Positions 30,486-38,554 of a stretch of 64,000 nucleotides of DNA are shown piece by piece; positions within the stretch are counted from its first letter, which is position 1, and every line of letters starts with the position of its first letter. The stretch lies in the NCBI RefSeq assembly GCF_003718715.1, contig NZ_CP033465.1:2728001-2792000 (forward strand), given 5' to 3'. The position numbers and the translations under genes were made by a program. The DNA comes from Clostridium sp. JN-1. Its GTDB lineage: Bacteria; Bacillota; Clostridia; Clostridiales; Clostridiaceae. A model generated the notes under the pieces. That model was not told where the DNA came from. It ran no database searches and saw only the letters and a program-made list of their open reading frames with translations.

Positions 30486-31557
30486 CTTTTTTAAAACGCA
30501 TTAAAGTTGTTATTACTAAAATATAAATTAAATTATATATTACATAGCATTTAAGTATGATATTAGTATAAGCCCTTCTTGTAGTTGGATTTCCATATAA
30601 ACTTGCTAAAAGTATAATTATTGGATATAAAATTATTGCAAACTTTTGAGTGGATACTCCTTTTATTACTCTACTCAACCCATAACAAGATGAAAAATAG
30701 TAAACAGCAAGACATCTTAAAATTACTAATGCCCATAGTGACACAAATACATATCTGAAACTTGTTATAATCGGTATATTCAGGGTATCAGCTAATGTTA
30801 AAGTCGGCCATAAATATTTAGGTGAAATATCTATTCCCAAATAATATATAGCTGAAAAAGTAAACCATGTATAAACACATGCAGTAAAAATTACAGATGT
30901 TATACCGCATTTCATAAATTTCTTCTTATCTTGTAAAAATGGATAAATTAAAAATAATACTTCTCCACCAGTATAAAAGAAAAGCATTTCTTTTGAAGCT
31001 TTAAATAGATCTTTAATTCCACAGCCAAACACAGGCATCAAGTTTAAGTAACTTCCATATCTTAAAGCCGCACCTGGTATAAAAACAAATGCTATTGCCA
31101 TGTAAAAAATTACTTCATTTAACCTTGCAAGTGGTTTAATTCCTTTATAAGCTATATAAGCTATAACTGTGAGTGTACATAAAAATATTTGATAACTTTT
31201 TAAAAAAGGAGTCGTATATACTTTAAATACATTAGCTAATGCAGAAAGTTCTGATGTTGCCATAAAAATAAAAAAAGTTAAAAATATAATATTAAAAATA
31301 TTTCCTAATACATTTCCAAGACACTTTTTGCTAAGTGTTATTATATCGTCATTAGGAAATTTTCTACAAACATAATATGCTATTATTACTATAATTAATG
31401 GATAAAATGCTCCTATTATACAACTTATCCATCCACTCTGTTTAGCATCTTTTATGACAGAATTAGGTAAATACAGCATTCCAACTCCAGTAAATATTGA
31501 TATTAAAAACATTGTAAATTGGCTTGGGGTCATAAATGTATTTTGGGGTTTATTCAT
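30463..31557 (-). CDS. gerB: GerB-family spore germination permease subunit
   Basis: A 364-residue membrane protein with about ten predicted helices, APC-superfamily-like, typical of the B subunit of GerA-type receptors (MTPSQFTMFLISIFTGVGMLYLP at the N-terminus; KGIKPLARLNEV; FFYTGGEVLFLIYPFLQDKKK). It is thought to bind the germinant with GerA. The ATG overlaps the gerA stop by 4 bp (ATGA), so the subunits are translationally coupled. Confidence 0.93.
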   Translation of the reverse strand: MNKPQNTFMTPSQFTMFLISIFTGVGMLYLPNSVIKDAKQSGWISCIIGAFYPLIIVIIAYYVCRKFPNDDIITLSKKCLGNVLGNIFNIIFLTFFIFMATSELSALANVFKVYTTPFLKSYQIFLCTLTVIAYIAYKGIKPLARLNEVIFYMAIAFVFIPGAALRYGSYLNLMPVFGCGIKDLFKASKEMLFFYTGGEVLFLIYPFLQDKKKFMKCGITSVIFTACVYTWFTFSAIYYLGIDISPKYLWPTLTLADTLNIPIITSFRYVFVSLWALVILRCLAVYYFSSCYGLSRVIKGVSTQKFAIILYPIIILLASLYGNPTTRRAYTNIILKCYVIYNLIYILVITTLMRFKKGDDFEKK

Positions 31558-33038
31558 TTATTTTTCCTCCCAGGTCTTTTTTGTCTTACCGGATTGACAT
31601 TTGGTATAACTTTAGGTCTTTCTCTCATATATTTTATAGGAACTCTTATAAATGTATCTTTCATATCACTTAAATTAAATTCAAAGTATGGTACACTAAA
31701 GTTTTCAAGTGAACAAAGATATGCTAATATAAAAAACCAGCCAATTATTATTCCAAGCACACCCAGCCAATTAGAAAGTATAAGCATCGGGAATGACAAA
31801 TATCTTATTGCAATTGACATTTGATAATTTGATATTACAAAAGAAGCAACTGTTGCGATGCCTGCAACTAATAATGTAGATGAACTTATAATTTTAGCTT
31901 TAAGTGCAGCATCACCAATTATAATACCTCCAACTAAACTTAGGGTCTGACCAACTTTACCGGGTAACCTTAATCCACCTTCTCTTAAAAATTCTATAGT
32001 TACTTGCATAGCTATAAGTGATATAAATGGTGTGAATACTATGCCTTTCCTTGCTTCAATAAGTGATTGAGCAAATTGAGCAGGTATGAGTTCAGTATTA
32101 AACTTAATAAAAGTTATATAAATTGCAGGAAGTGTTATAACAATAAATGCTGCAATAAATCTTAATAATCTTACTAGTAAAGTTTGCATAGTTCTGCCAT
32201 AATAATCTTCTACAGTTTGAAAAAATTCTATAAATGTAGTTGGATAAGTTGTGACATATGGAGTACCTTCAAGTAAAAATGCTATTCTTCCTTCCATTAA
32301 AGCAGCTTGTATTACATCAGGTCTTTCACTTCCTATAGTCTGTGGAAATATACTAAGATCATGTTCTCCTATAATTTGTTCAATTATAGTACTAGCTCCT
32401 ACAAAATCTTTATCTATTTTAGTTACCTTTTCTTCTATGCTTTTTAAAAATTCTTTATCAATTATATCGTCAATATACATGATTACAAGATTAGTTTGGC
32501 TTCTTCTGCCAACTTTAAACTTATGTATAGTCAAACTTTTGTCCTTTATTCTTCTACTTAGCAGACTTATATTTGTTTCTAAATTTTCTACGAAACCTTC
32601 CCTTGGACCTCTTAATGAAATATCATTAGTTGGTTCCGAAATTGACCTATAATTTCCACCTGCAGTGTCTACTACAATAAAATTTGAAACACCATCAATT
32701 ACTATTACGGTTTTACCATCATTTATATTGTCCGGCAGCTTATTTACATCAGTTTCTAAACTAGTATTACTTGCAGCAATATATTTTTTACACAAGTAGT
32801 CAGCTAAATTCTCAATATTTGATATATCCTCATGTACATGCAGCATTAATGGATTTAATATGTCTCTATTTATTATATTTTTATCTGTCTGACCATTTAA
32901 ATAAATTGCAGCTGCCCCTAAAGTATTATTACTGCCAATAAACATATTCTTTACTATAAGTTCAGATTTGTTTCCCATCAAGTTTCTTATATTTTGAACA
33001 GTAGAATCAATTGCAAATTGGCTGTCGCTGCTGTGCAT
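31554..33038 (-). CDS. gerA: GerA-family spore germination receptor subunit A
   Basis: A 494-residue protein: hydrophilic N-terminal domain to ~residue 275 containing the conserved RRSQTNLVIMYIDDI and SERPDVIQAALMEGRIAFLLEGTPYV stretches, then five or six membrane helices and a basic C-terminal tail. First gene of gerA-gerB-gerC. The ATG follows GAGGAGGTGAC. Such operons are transcribed in the forespore by sigma-G; I could not pick a convincing sigma-G promoter in the 170 bp upstream. The germinant is unknown. Confidence 0.94.
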   Translation of the reverse strand: MHSSDSQFAIDSTVQNIRNLMGNKSELIVKNMFIGSNNTLGAAAIYLNGQTDKNIINRDILNPLMLHVHEDISNIENLADYLCKKYIAASNTSLETDVNKLPDNINDGKTVIVIDGVSNFIVVDTAGGNYRSISEPTNDISLRGPREGFVENLETNISLLSRRIKDKSLTIHKFKVGRRSQTNLVIMYIDDIIDKEFLKSIEEKVTKIDKDFVGASTIIEQIIGEHDLSIFPQTIGSERPDVIQAALMEGRIAFLLEGTPYVTTYPTTFIEFFQTVEDYYGRTMQTLLVRLLRFIAAFIVITLPAIYITFIKFNTELIPAQFAQSLIEARKGIVFTPFISLIAMQVTIEFLREGGLRLPGKVGQTLSLVGGIIIGDAALKAKIISSSTLLVAGIATVASFVISNYQMSIAIRYLSFPMLILSNWLGVLGIIIGWFFILAYLCSLENFSVPYFEFNLSDMKDTFIRVPIKYMRERPKVIPNVNPVRQKRPGRKNK

Positions 33039-33114
33039 TTTGTCACCTCCTCATTCATTGATAAGTTTATTATTCTCTTTTTCCTGATATTTATTAATAA
33101 ATTAATTCTATCTA

Positions 33115-33162
33115 TATAAAAAAAGGACTTAGCATTAAAGTTAATTAATACTAAGTCCTTTT
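33115..33162 (-). terminator. terminator of megL
   Basis: Minus-strand stem AAAAGGACTTAG / CTAAGTCCTTTT (33151-33162 / 33121-33132) extended by AT pairs and followed by seven T. Confidence 0.88.
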
Positions 33163-33207
33163 GTTCAAAACATTATAGGTTTTGAAATTTTGATTATATT
33201 ATTAAAT

Positions 33208-34407
33208 TTATTTTACTATTAAATCAAGAGCTTGTTTTAAATCAGCTATTATATCTTCTGCATTCTCTAGACCAACAGATAATCTTACAAGACCATCACT
33301 TATTCCAGCAGCATGTCTTTCTTCTGCTGTATATGGTGAGTGAGTCATAGAAGCAGGATGCTCAATAAGAGTTTCAGTATCTCCTAAGCTTACTGCAAGT
33401 GCAGCTAATTTTAAATTGTTCATAACTATTCTACCTTCTGCTACACCGCCTTTTAATTCAAAGGAAATCATAGCACCTGGAAGTTTCATTTGAGATTTAG
33501 CAAGGTCATGATATTTGAAACTCTCAAGACCAGGATAATATACTTCTGAAACAGCAGGATGTGATTCTAAGAATTTAGCAACTTTCACAGCATTTTCGCA
33601 GTGTTTTTCCATTCTTATAGGTAAAGTTTTCATTCCTCTTATAATAAGGTATGCATTAAAAGGACTAAGTACTGCACCAGTCATATCTTTTAATCCAAAA
33701 AGTTTAACTTGATCTATAAATTCTTTTTTACCAACTGCAAATCCAGCGATAACATCTCCGTGTCCATTTAAGTATTTAGTTGCAGAATGAACAACTACAT
33801 CAGCACCTAATTCTAGAGGCTTTTGGATATAAGGAGTACAGAATGTATTGTCTACAAATACAAGACAATCCTTATTGTTCTCATGAGCTATAGCAGATAT
33901 TTTTCTAATATCAGTAATTTTTAATGTTGGGTTTGCTGGGGTTTCAAGATAAACAACCCTTGTATTTGGTTTTAAAGCTTTTTTTACACTTTCAATGTCT
34001 GTTACATCAACAAATGTTACATCAACACCAAATCTTGTAAGACCATGATTTAAAAGTGAAAAAGTACATCCATATAAAGTATCTGATGCAACTACATGAT
34101 CACCAGCTTTAAGTGCAGACCAAAGTGCAGAAGAAATTGCGCCCATACCGGATGCAGCAACTGCAGCAGCTTCACCGCCTTCTAGTAAAGCTAATTTATC
34201 TTCAACTTCTGTACAAGTTGGATTTCCAAGTCTAGAATATACATATCCGCCTTCTTCACCAGCAAATCTTTTTCCACCTTGTTCTGCTGATTCAAATATG
34301 AAAGTTGATGTTTGATATATTGGAGACGCTAAAGAACCAAATTGTTTATCGCCAACATGACCTCCATGTATTGCTATTGTATTAAATCCTAGTTTTTTAT
34401 TTTCCAT
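33208..34407 (-). CDS. megL: L-methionine gamma-lyase
   Basis: PLP enzyme that cleaves methionine to methanethiol, 2-oxobutyrate and ammonia. The 399-residue protein belongs to the Cys/Met-metabolism fold-I family, with the PLP Lys211 in SATKYLNGHGD and Tyr/Arg of YSRLGNPT. Cys114 in DTLYGCTFSLLNHG corresponds to the Cys that distinguishes true methionine gamma-lyases (Cys116 of the Pseudomonas enzyme) from cystathionine synthases and lyases. It has a -24/-12 sigma-54 promoter (34452-34467) and an upstream pair of TyrR-type boxes, so the enzyme is probably induced by the activator encoded next door for amino-acid catabolism. Homocysteine/cystathionine activity cannot be excluded. Confidence 0.88.
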   Translation of the reverse strand: MENKKLGFNTIAIHGGHVGDKQFGSLASPIYQTSTFIFESAEQGGKRFAGEEGGYVYSRLGNPTCTEVEDKLALLEGGEAAAVAASGMGAISSALWSALKAGDHVVASDTLYGCTFSLLNHGLTRFGVDVTFVDVTDIESVKKALKPNTRVVYLETPANPTLKITDIRKISAIAHENNKDCLVFVDNTFCTPYIQKPLELGADVVVHSATKYLNGHGDVIAGFAVGKKEFIDQVKLFGLKDMTGAVLSPFNAYLIIRGMKTLPIRMEKHCENAVKVAKFLESHPAVSEVYYPGLESFKYHDLAKSQMKLPGAMISFELKGGVAEGRIVMNNLKLAALAVSLGDTETLIEHPASMTHSPYTAEERHAAGISDGLVRLSVGLENAEDIIADLKQALDLIVK

Positions 34408-34451
34408 AATAGTTAGCCTCCTAAAAGTTTTTTATTTACACCATAATATAA

Positions 34452-34467
34452 AGCAAACTTCATGCCA
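34452..34467 (-). promoter_or_regulatory. sigma-54 (-24/-12) promoter of megL
   Basis: Minus strand TGGCATGAAGTTTGCT: GG (34465-34466) and GC (34453-34454) are exactly 12 bp apart as in the consensus TGGCACG-N4-TTGCW. Transcription should start near 34441, about 34 nt before the ATG at 34407. A 9-bp inverted repeat, ATTTACACC (34434-34442) / GGTGTAAAT (34495-34503), flanks it. Confidence 0.85.
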
Positions 34468-34518
34468 GTTGTACAAGCACAGCATTTGCAATAGGGTGTA
34501 AATGTTTTCGACCGTTTC

Positions 34519-34578
34519 TTTTAAATAAGTGTAAAATTTTATTTACATATGTAAATAAAATTTTACACTTATTTAAAA
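34519..34578. promoter_or_regulatory. 60-bp perfect palindrome with two TyrR-type boxes (UAS of megL)
   Basis: Both 30-base arms match without mismatch and without a loop (centre 34548/34549). It contains two copies of TGTAAA-N6-TTTACA (34530-34547 and 34550-34567), two bases apart. The centre is ~107 bp upstream of the predicted megL start site, the usual distance for an enhancer of a sigma-54 activator. As RNA it could also terminate the upstream regulator gene, but it lacks a loop. Confidence 0.85.
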
Positions 34579-34601
34579 CCTGCGTAATAACTTATTATAA
34601 A

Positions 34602-36173
34602 TTAGTGAAAGTTTATCCCATACTTGTTCAATTTATTTATTATAGTAGTATGAGATACACCAAGAGCTTTTGCAGCTTTTCTACAGCTTTTACAATCTTT
34701 CATAGCAGAAATAAGAGCTTTTTTTTCAGCAGCTTCTACTACATCTTTTAATTTAAAATTAAAGTCATTATTTTTCGAATCTTCTTCATGATTTGTAGTT
34801 TTTTGAAAATTCATGATCAAATTTTCTTTTTTTAAAAAAAGTCCATGACACAAATTCATAGCTCTTTCTACAACATTTTTTAATTCACGTATGTTGCCAG
34901 GCCAATCTAATTTTACAAGTTCTTCTATAAACTCCGTTTCTGCACCTTTTATATTTTTACCTACTTGTTTATTCAGTGTTTTTATGAAAAAGTTAACTAA
35001 TATAGGTATATCCTCAATTCTATCCCTAAGACTAGGAATATATATAGGTATTACATTTAGCCTATAGTATAAATCTTCTCTAAAAGTATTTTTTTTGATC
35101 ATATCCTCTAAATTTCTGTTAGTTGCTGCAATTATCCTTACATCTACCTTTTCCTCTACAGCACTGCCTATCTTTCTTATAGTGCCTTCCTGTAAAACTC
35201 TTAAAAGCTTTGCCTGAATGGGAAGAGATAGTTCTCCTATTTCATCTAAAAATAAAGTACCATTACTTGCTGCTCTAAATAAACCATCTTTACCATTTTC
35301 TACTGCCCCAGTAAAGCTCCCTTTTACATATCCAAAAAGTTCACTTTCTATAAGATTATCTGGAAGAGCAGCACAATTTATGGCTAGAAAATTTTTATCT
35401 GCTCGTAAGCTTAATTTATGTATAGCCTTTGCAAATAGTTCTTTGCCTGTACCACTTTCGCCGCGAAGAAGTATAGTTGAATTGCTTTTTGCCACAGATG
35501 TACATATTTTCTTAGTCCTTACAATGGCAGGGCTATTACCTATAATATCTTTAAATACAAATTCTTCTTTTGAAGTAATGGCATTTGACATTTCTATGGC
35601 TTCATTAATATCTTTAAGTGAGGCAACAGCAGCTATAGTTTTTCCTTTATCATCTTTTATAGAACGTCCTGAAGTAATATAGTGAAAGCTGCTTTTAACA
35701 CCTTTTTCATTAATTTCAATGTTGTCATAATTTTTCCCAGTTTTTAAAAGATTAATAATAGGCCAGTCCAAGTCTAAAAGTTCTTTTATATTCTTTCCAA
35801 CTATATCTTCTCTTTTTATGTGGAATATTTTTTCACAATAATTATTAAAGAGTTCCACTTCTCCGTTATAGTTTATAGCTAGTACACCATCTTGTACAGC
35901 ATCTATAATAGCACGAAGTCTTCTTTCATTTTTTTCATAAGAAAGCAGCTCAATTTCATGAACTTTTAAAACACCATCTATACTAAGTAGATTTTCAATA
36001 ATATTTAACTTTTTTCCTTCTTCTTGTAAAGCTTCTACCTTTATATATACTTTGTTTGGAAAAACTTCAAGAGAATGAATACTTATGTTATTTTCATAAA
36101 GTTTTTTTAAAATATCTAAAACCATTCCTATTCGATCACATGAGGTTATTTCAAGTCTTAAGTAATTTTTCAT
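34602..36173 (-). CDS. TyrR-like sigma-54-dependent transcriptional activator (ACT-PAS-AAA-HTH)
   Basis: A 523-residue enhancer-binding protein: ACT domain (1-75, LRLEITSCDRIGMVLDILKKL), PAS domain (~85-190), sigma-54-interacting AAA+ domain (~208-440) with Walker A GESGTGKE, Walker B LFLDEIGE and the sigma-54 loop as GSFTGA (consensus GAFTGA), and a C-terminal HTH (SCRKAAKALGVSHTTIINKLNKYG) of the TyrR/Fis kind. An ACT domain suggests an amino-acid ligand. TyrR-type boxes stand before megL and the transporter on each side, so these are its likely targets. Its own upstream region (36174-36303) has no -24/-12 element. Confidence 0.9.
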   Translation of the reverse strand: MKNYLRLEITSCDRIGMVLDILKKLYENNISIHSLEVFPNKVYIKVEALQEEGKKLNIIENLLSIDGVLKVHEIELLSYEKNERRLRAIIDAVQDGVLAINYNGEVELFNNYCEKIFHIKREDIVGKNIKELLDLDWPIINLLKTGKNYDNIEINEKGVKSSFHYITSGRSIKDDKGKTIAAVASLKDINEAIEMSNAITSKEEFVFKDIIGNSPAIVRTKKICTSVAKSNSTILLRGESGTGKELFAKAIHKLSLRADKNFLAINCAALPDNLIESELFGYVKGSFTGAVENGKDGLFRAASNGTLFLDEIGELSLPIQAKLLRVLQEGTIRKIGSAVEEKVDVRIIAATNRNLEDMIKKNTFREDLYYRLNVIPIYIPSLRDRIEDIPILVNFFIKTLNKQVGKNIKGAETEFIEELVKLDWPGNIRELKNVVERAMNLCHGLFLKKENLIMNFQKTTNHEEDSKNNDFNFKLKDVVEAAEKKALISAMKDCKSCRKAAKALGVSHTTIINKLNKYGINFH

Positions 36174-36254
36174 AAATATCCCTTTCCTTTTTAAATATAG
36201 TAAAATAATACTACTATTATAATTTTATATTTAAAGTAGTAATCGTTTCAAGTA

Positions 36255-36284
36255 AAAGTTAATGAAAGTTAATGAAAGTTAAGC
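36255..36284 (-). repeat. three tandem 10-bp repeats upstream of the activator gene
   Basis: AAAGTTAATG repeated twice and then AAAGTTAAGC, period exactly 10 bp (one helical turn), about 85 bp before the start of the activator gene. Could be a set of regulator half-sites; no known box recognised. Confidence 0.5.
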
Positions 36285-36303
36285 ACGGAAACATTAAAAT
36301 AGT

Positions 36304-36348
36304 ATAAAAGATAAGCAAACTGCAAAATGTAGTTTGCTTATCTTTTAT
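36304..36348 (-). terminator. terminator of the NhaC-family transporter gene
   Basis: 18-bp stem (36304-36321 / 36331-36348, AAAAGATAAGCAAACT pairing) downstream of the transporter stop codon on the minus strand, with a short T-rich tail. Confidence 0.7.
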
Positions 36349-36408
36349 GTTATTTTAATTCTTTGTTAAAGGGCGTGTAATTTATAAATTATAAAAAATT
36401 ACTTACTT

Positions 36409-37746
36409 TTAAGCAATAGTAGAAGCTTCATCATCTTCCAATTTTAATGCACCTTTGGCTGGAGTTTTAAACTTTGGTATTCCAAATGCTATAGCCAGCA
36501 CTGATGCAATCCCTAAGAGATAAGGGTAACAAAGATATTTCATTATTAAAAATGGTGAAATTGCCGCAAGACTAGACGCAACCAAAAGTTGGGCACCATA
36601 AGGTATACATCCTTGTATAAAGCAGGCAAAAGTATCTAAGAGGCTGGCAGTTTTTCTTCTATCTACACCATAGTTTTCAGATAAATCTTTGGCTAGTGAA
36701 CCAACTATAATTATAGAAACAGTGTTATTAGCAGTACATAAATCTACTAAACTAACTAATATACCAATACCAAGTTCAGCACCTTTCTCGGAGTGAATTC
36801 TCTTTTTTATTGTATTTAATAAAAAGTCTATACCACCATTGAATTTTATTAATTCACCTATACCACCAATTAGTATCGATATTATAGATATGTCCTCCAT
36901 ACCTGCAATACCTTTTGCACAAAGTTGAAATACCGTAAATATATCAAAGGAACCATAAGCAAGACCTATTATAGCTGCTAATACGATACCTCCAACTAAT
37001 ACTAATACTACGTTAAAGCCTGTTAAAGCTATTGCAAATACAGCTATATAAGGCAATATCTTAATAAATTGATAGTTATAAGGTCCTGTATGATTGACTT
37101 GCATACCTAAAGTTAAAAATCCATATATAATTAAAGTTATAATAGCTGCAGGAAGTACTATTTTTACATTAGCTTTAAATTTATCTACCATTTCGCAGTC
37201 TTGAGTTTTTGTAGCAGCTACAGTAGAATTTGATATCATAGATAATCCATCACCAAACATAGCTCCACTAACAACAGCAGCAACTAAAAATGGGACAGGT
37301 AAACCTGTTTTTTGTGCAATTCCCATTGCAATAGGTGTTAATGTTACTATGGTTCCAACGGAAGTTCCAAGTGACATGGATAAAAAAGAACCAATTATAA
37401 ATATGCCAGCTACCATAAAGCTTGGTGGAAAAATAGCTAGTCCCAAGTTTACAGTAGAGTCTACGGCGCCCATAGCTTTACTTACTTCTGCAAAAGCACC
37501 TGCTAAGATAAAAATTAAACACATAAGTATTATACTAGAATCTCCAGCACCTTTACAAAATCTTTCAACTTTTAATTCTATAGGTACTTTTTTGTTTTGA
37601 AGTATTGCTATTGTGGATGCAATTATTAAAGCTACAACCACAGGCATTTTATAAAAATCTTGCATTACAAGTGAAACGCCAAGAAATAGTACCATAAATA
37701 CAATTAATGGTAGTAGGGCTATAGCATTACCTTTTTTTTCATTCAT
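36409..37746 (-). CDS. NhaC-superfamily transporter, candidate Na+-coupled methionine/amino-acid carrier
   Basis: A 445-residue membrane protein with about 11-12 helices and the NhaC-type repeats (GSFLSMSLGTSVGTIVTLTPIAMGIA; MFGDGLSMISNSTVAATKTQ; TANNTVSIIIVGSLAKDLSE). NhaC-superfamily members include Na+/H+ antiporters and the predicted methionine transporter MetT (comparative genomics). Here its sigma-54 promoter and double TyrR-type box match those of megL, so import of methionine or a related amino acid is a good inference, not proven. The ATG at 37744-37746 is used because the upstream TTG at 37767 lies inside the GGAGGAGG ribosome binding site. Confidence 0.8.
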   Translation of the reverse strand: MNEKKGNAIALLPLIVFMVLFLGVSLVMQDFYKMPVVVALIIASTIAILQNKKVPIELKVERFCKGAGDSSIILMCLIFILAGAFAEVSKAMGAVDSTVNLGLAIFPPSFMVAGIFIIGSFLSMSLGTSVGTIVTLTPIAMGIAQKTGLPVPFLVAAVVSGAMFGDGLSMISNSTVAATKTQDCEMVDKFKANVKIVLPAAIITLIIYGFLTLGMQVNHTGPYNYQFIKILPYIAVFAIALTGFNVVLVLVGGIVLAAIIGLAYGSFDIFTVFQLCAKGIAGMEDISIISILIGGIGELIKFNGGIDFLLNTIKKRIHSEKGAELGIGILVSLVDLCTANNTVSIIIVGSLAKDLSENYGVDRRKTASLLDTFACFIQGCIPYGAQLLVASSLAAISPFLIMKYLCYPYLLGIASVLAIAFGIPKFKTPAKGALKLEDDEASTIA

Positions 37747-37808
37747 TATTTTGAATACCTCCTCCAATGTTTTTGTGCAAATTTCAACATAGTTATATAT
37801 TTAATAAC

Positions 37809-37824
37809 AGCATTTATTATGCCA
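37809..37824 (-). promoter_or_regulatory. sigma-54 (-24/-12) promoter of the NhaC-family transporter
   Basis: Minus strand TGGCATAATAAATGCT: GG (37822-37823) and GC (37810-37811) are 12 bp apart; one mismatch to the -12 core (ATGC instead of TTGC). Predicted start near 37798. Confidence 0.72.
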
Positions 37825-37917
37825 AAAAATTCAAAAGTTATAATAGCTTGAATTTTAGCAAAATAAGCTGATTAATAAAAAATTCGTAAACGTTTTAAAC
37901 CACTTTGCTAATTAAAC

Positions 37918-37955
37918 TGTAAAAAAGTATTTACAATTGTAAAACTTTTTTTACA
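37918..37955. promoter_or_regulatory. paired TyrR-type boxes (UAS of the NhaC-family transporter)
   Basis: TGTAAA-AAAGTA-TTTACA (37918-37935) and TGTAAA-ACTTTT-TTTACA (37938-37955), two bases apart, the same layout as upstream of megL. Both match TGTAAA-N6-TTTACA completely. They lie ~140 bp upstream of the predicted start site. From 37956 to 38200 nothing further is recognised. Confidence 0.85.
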
Positions 37956-38201
37956 GCTGCAGTATAAGTGTTATTTTATATGTAAACTATAATTTCAAAA
38001 TCAATAATTTAATTCAATATAAAAGTTTTTAATATTACTGATATAGTTCTATAGCAATATCAAATACAGAATTTGCACAAAATTTAAAAATATTTAACAT
38101 ATGAATAATATACTAGGCTTAACTACAATTGTTGAATACTTCTCACACAATACATATAGTATAATATGTCGATTAAATTAAACAAAGGAAGTACACAGAA
38201 A

Positions 38202-38242
38202 AAAGCCGCACACTCCCACAAAATTTGAGACTGTGCGGCTTT
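38202..38242 (-). terminator. terminator of the selenoprotein gene
   Basis: Stem AAAGCCGCACA / TGTGCGGCTTT (38202-38212 / 38232-38242) with T-tract on the minus strand. Confidence 0.9.
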
Positions 38243-38255
38243 ATTTTATTTTATT

Positions 38256-38525
38256 CTAATCTCTAAGTTCATTTAGATCAGGTTGTTTATCGAAAATCAA
38301 CTTTTCTCCCTTGTTAATCGATATAAATGGAATTCCAATCTTTCCATTTTTCTTAAATTCTTCGAATTCAGGTCTGTTATCTCTGTACTTAAGATACATC
38401 TTCAAATTAAACATACTTTCAGTAATATCAATAAATGCAAACTTAACATTATTTTCGGAAAGGAACTCTTTCACAGGCTGACAATCTGGTCAGCACTTAC
38501 TCCCAAAAACAACTATTTTCTTCAT
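38256..38525 (-). CDS. glutaredoxin-like selenoprotein (in-frame UGA = Sec12)
   Basis: Read from the ATG at 38523-38525, which has GGAGG seven bases upstream, the frame is MKKIVVFGSKC-UGA-PDCQPVKEFLSE and continues without another stop to 38256: 89 residues if UGA (38490-38492) is Sec. The N-terminal beta-alpha-beta with a redox motif (here Cys11-Sec12-Pro13-Asp14-Cys15), then IDITES, YRDNRPEFEE and GKIGIPFISINKGEK, is a thioredoxin/glutaredoxin-fold pattern; Sec stands where relatives have the first Cys of CPDC. A hairpin GAAAG-AGUUC-CUUUC (38458-38472) begins ~17 nt after UGA and could be the bacterial SECIS. Without recoding the product would be an 11-residue peptide. The GTG at 38474 would lose the active site. 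Role: thiol/disulfide redox chemistry, substrate unknown. Confidence 0.85.
38458..38472 (-). promoter_or_regulatory. candidate bacterial SECIS hairpin
   Basis: RNA stem GAAAG/CUUUC with loop AGUUC, starting 17 nt and with its loop 22 nt after the UGA codon; a G is among the first two loop bases. These values lie within the general bSECIS description (short stem, G near the loop start, loop 16-37 nt from UGA). The stem is short, so the exact fold needs modelling. Confidence 0.55.
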
Positions 38526-38554
38526 TTTCATTCCTCCAATACAAAATTTTAAAT

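Noticed and set aside
34519-34578. The 60-bp palindrome simply as an intrinsic terminator
   Set aside because: No loop, no GC core and no T-tract distinct from the arms, while it contains two full TyrR boxes at enhancer distance from a -24/-12 promoter. A secondary terminator role is not excluded.
38283-38552. 89-codon plus-strand frame opposite the selenoprotein gene
   Set aside because: Mirror of the real gene on the other strand; no family resemblance and no good ribosome binding site.
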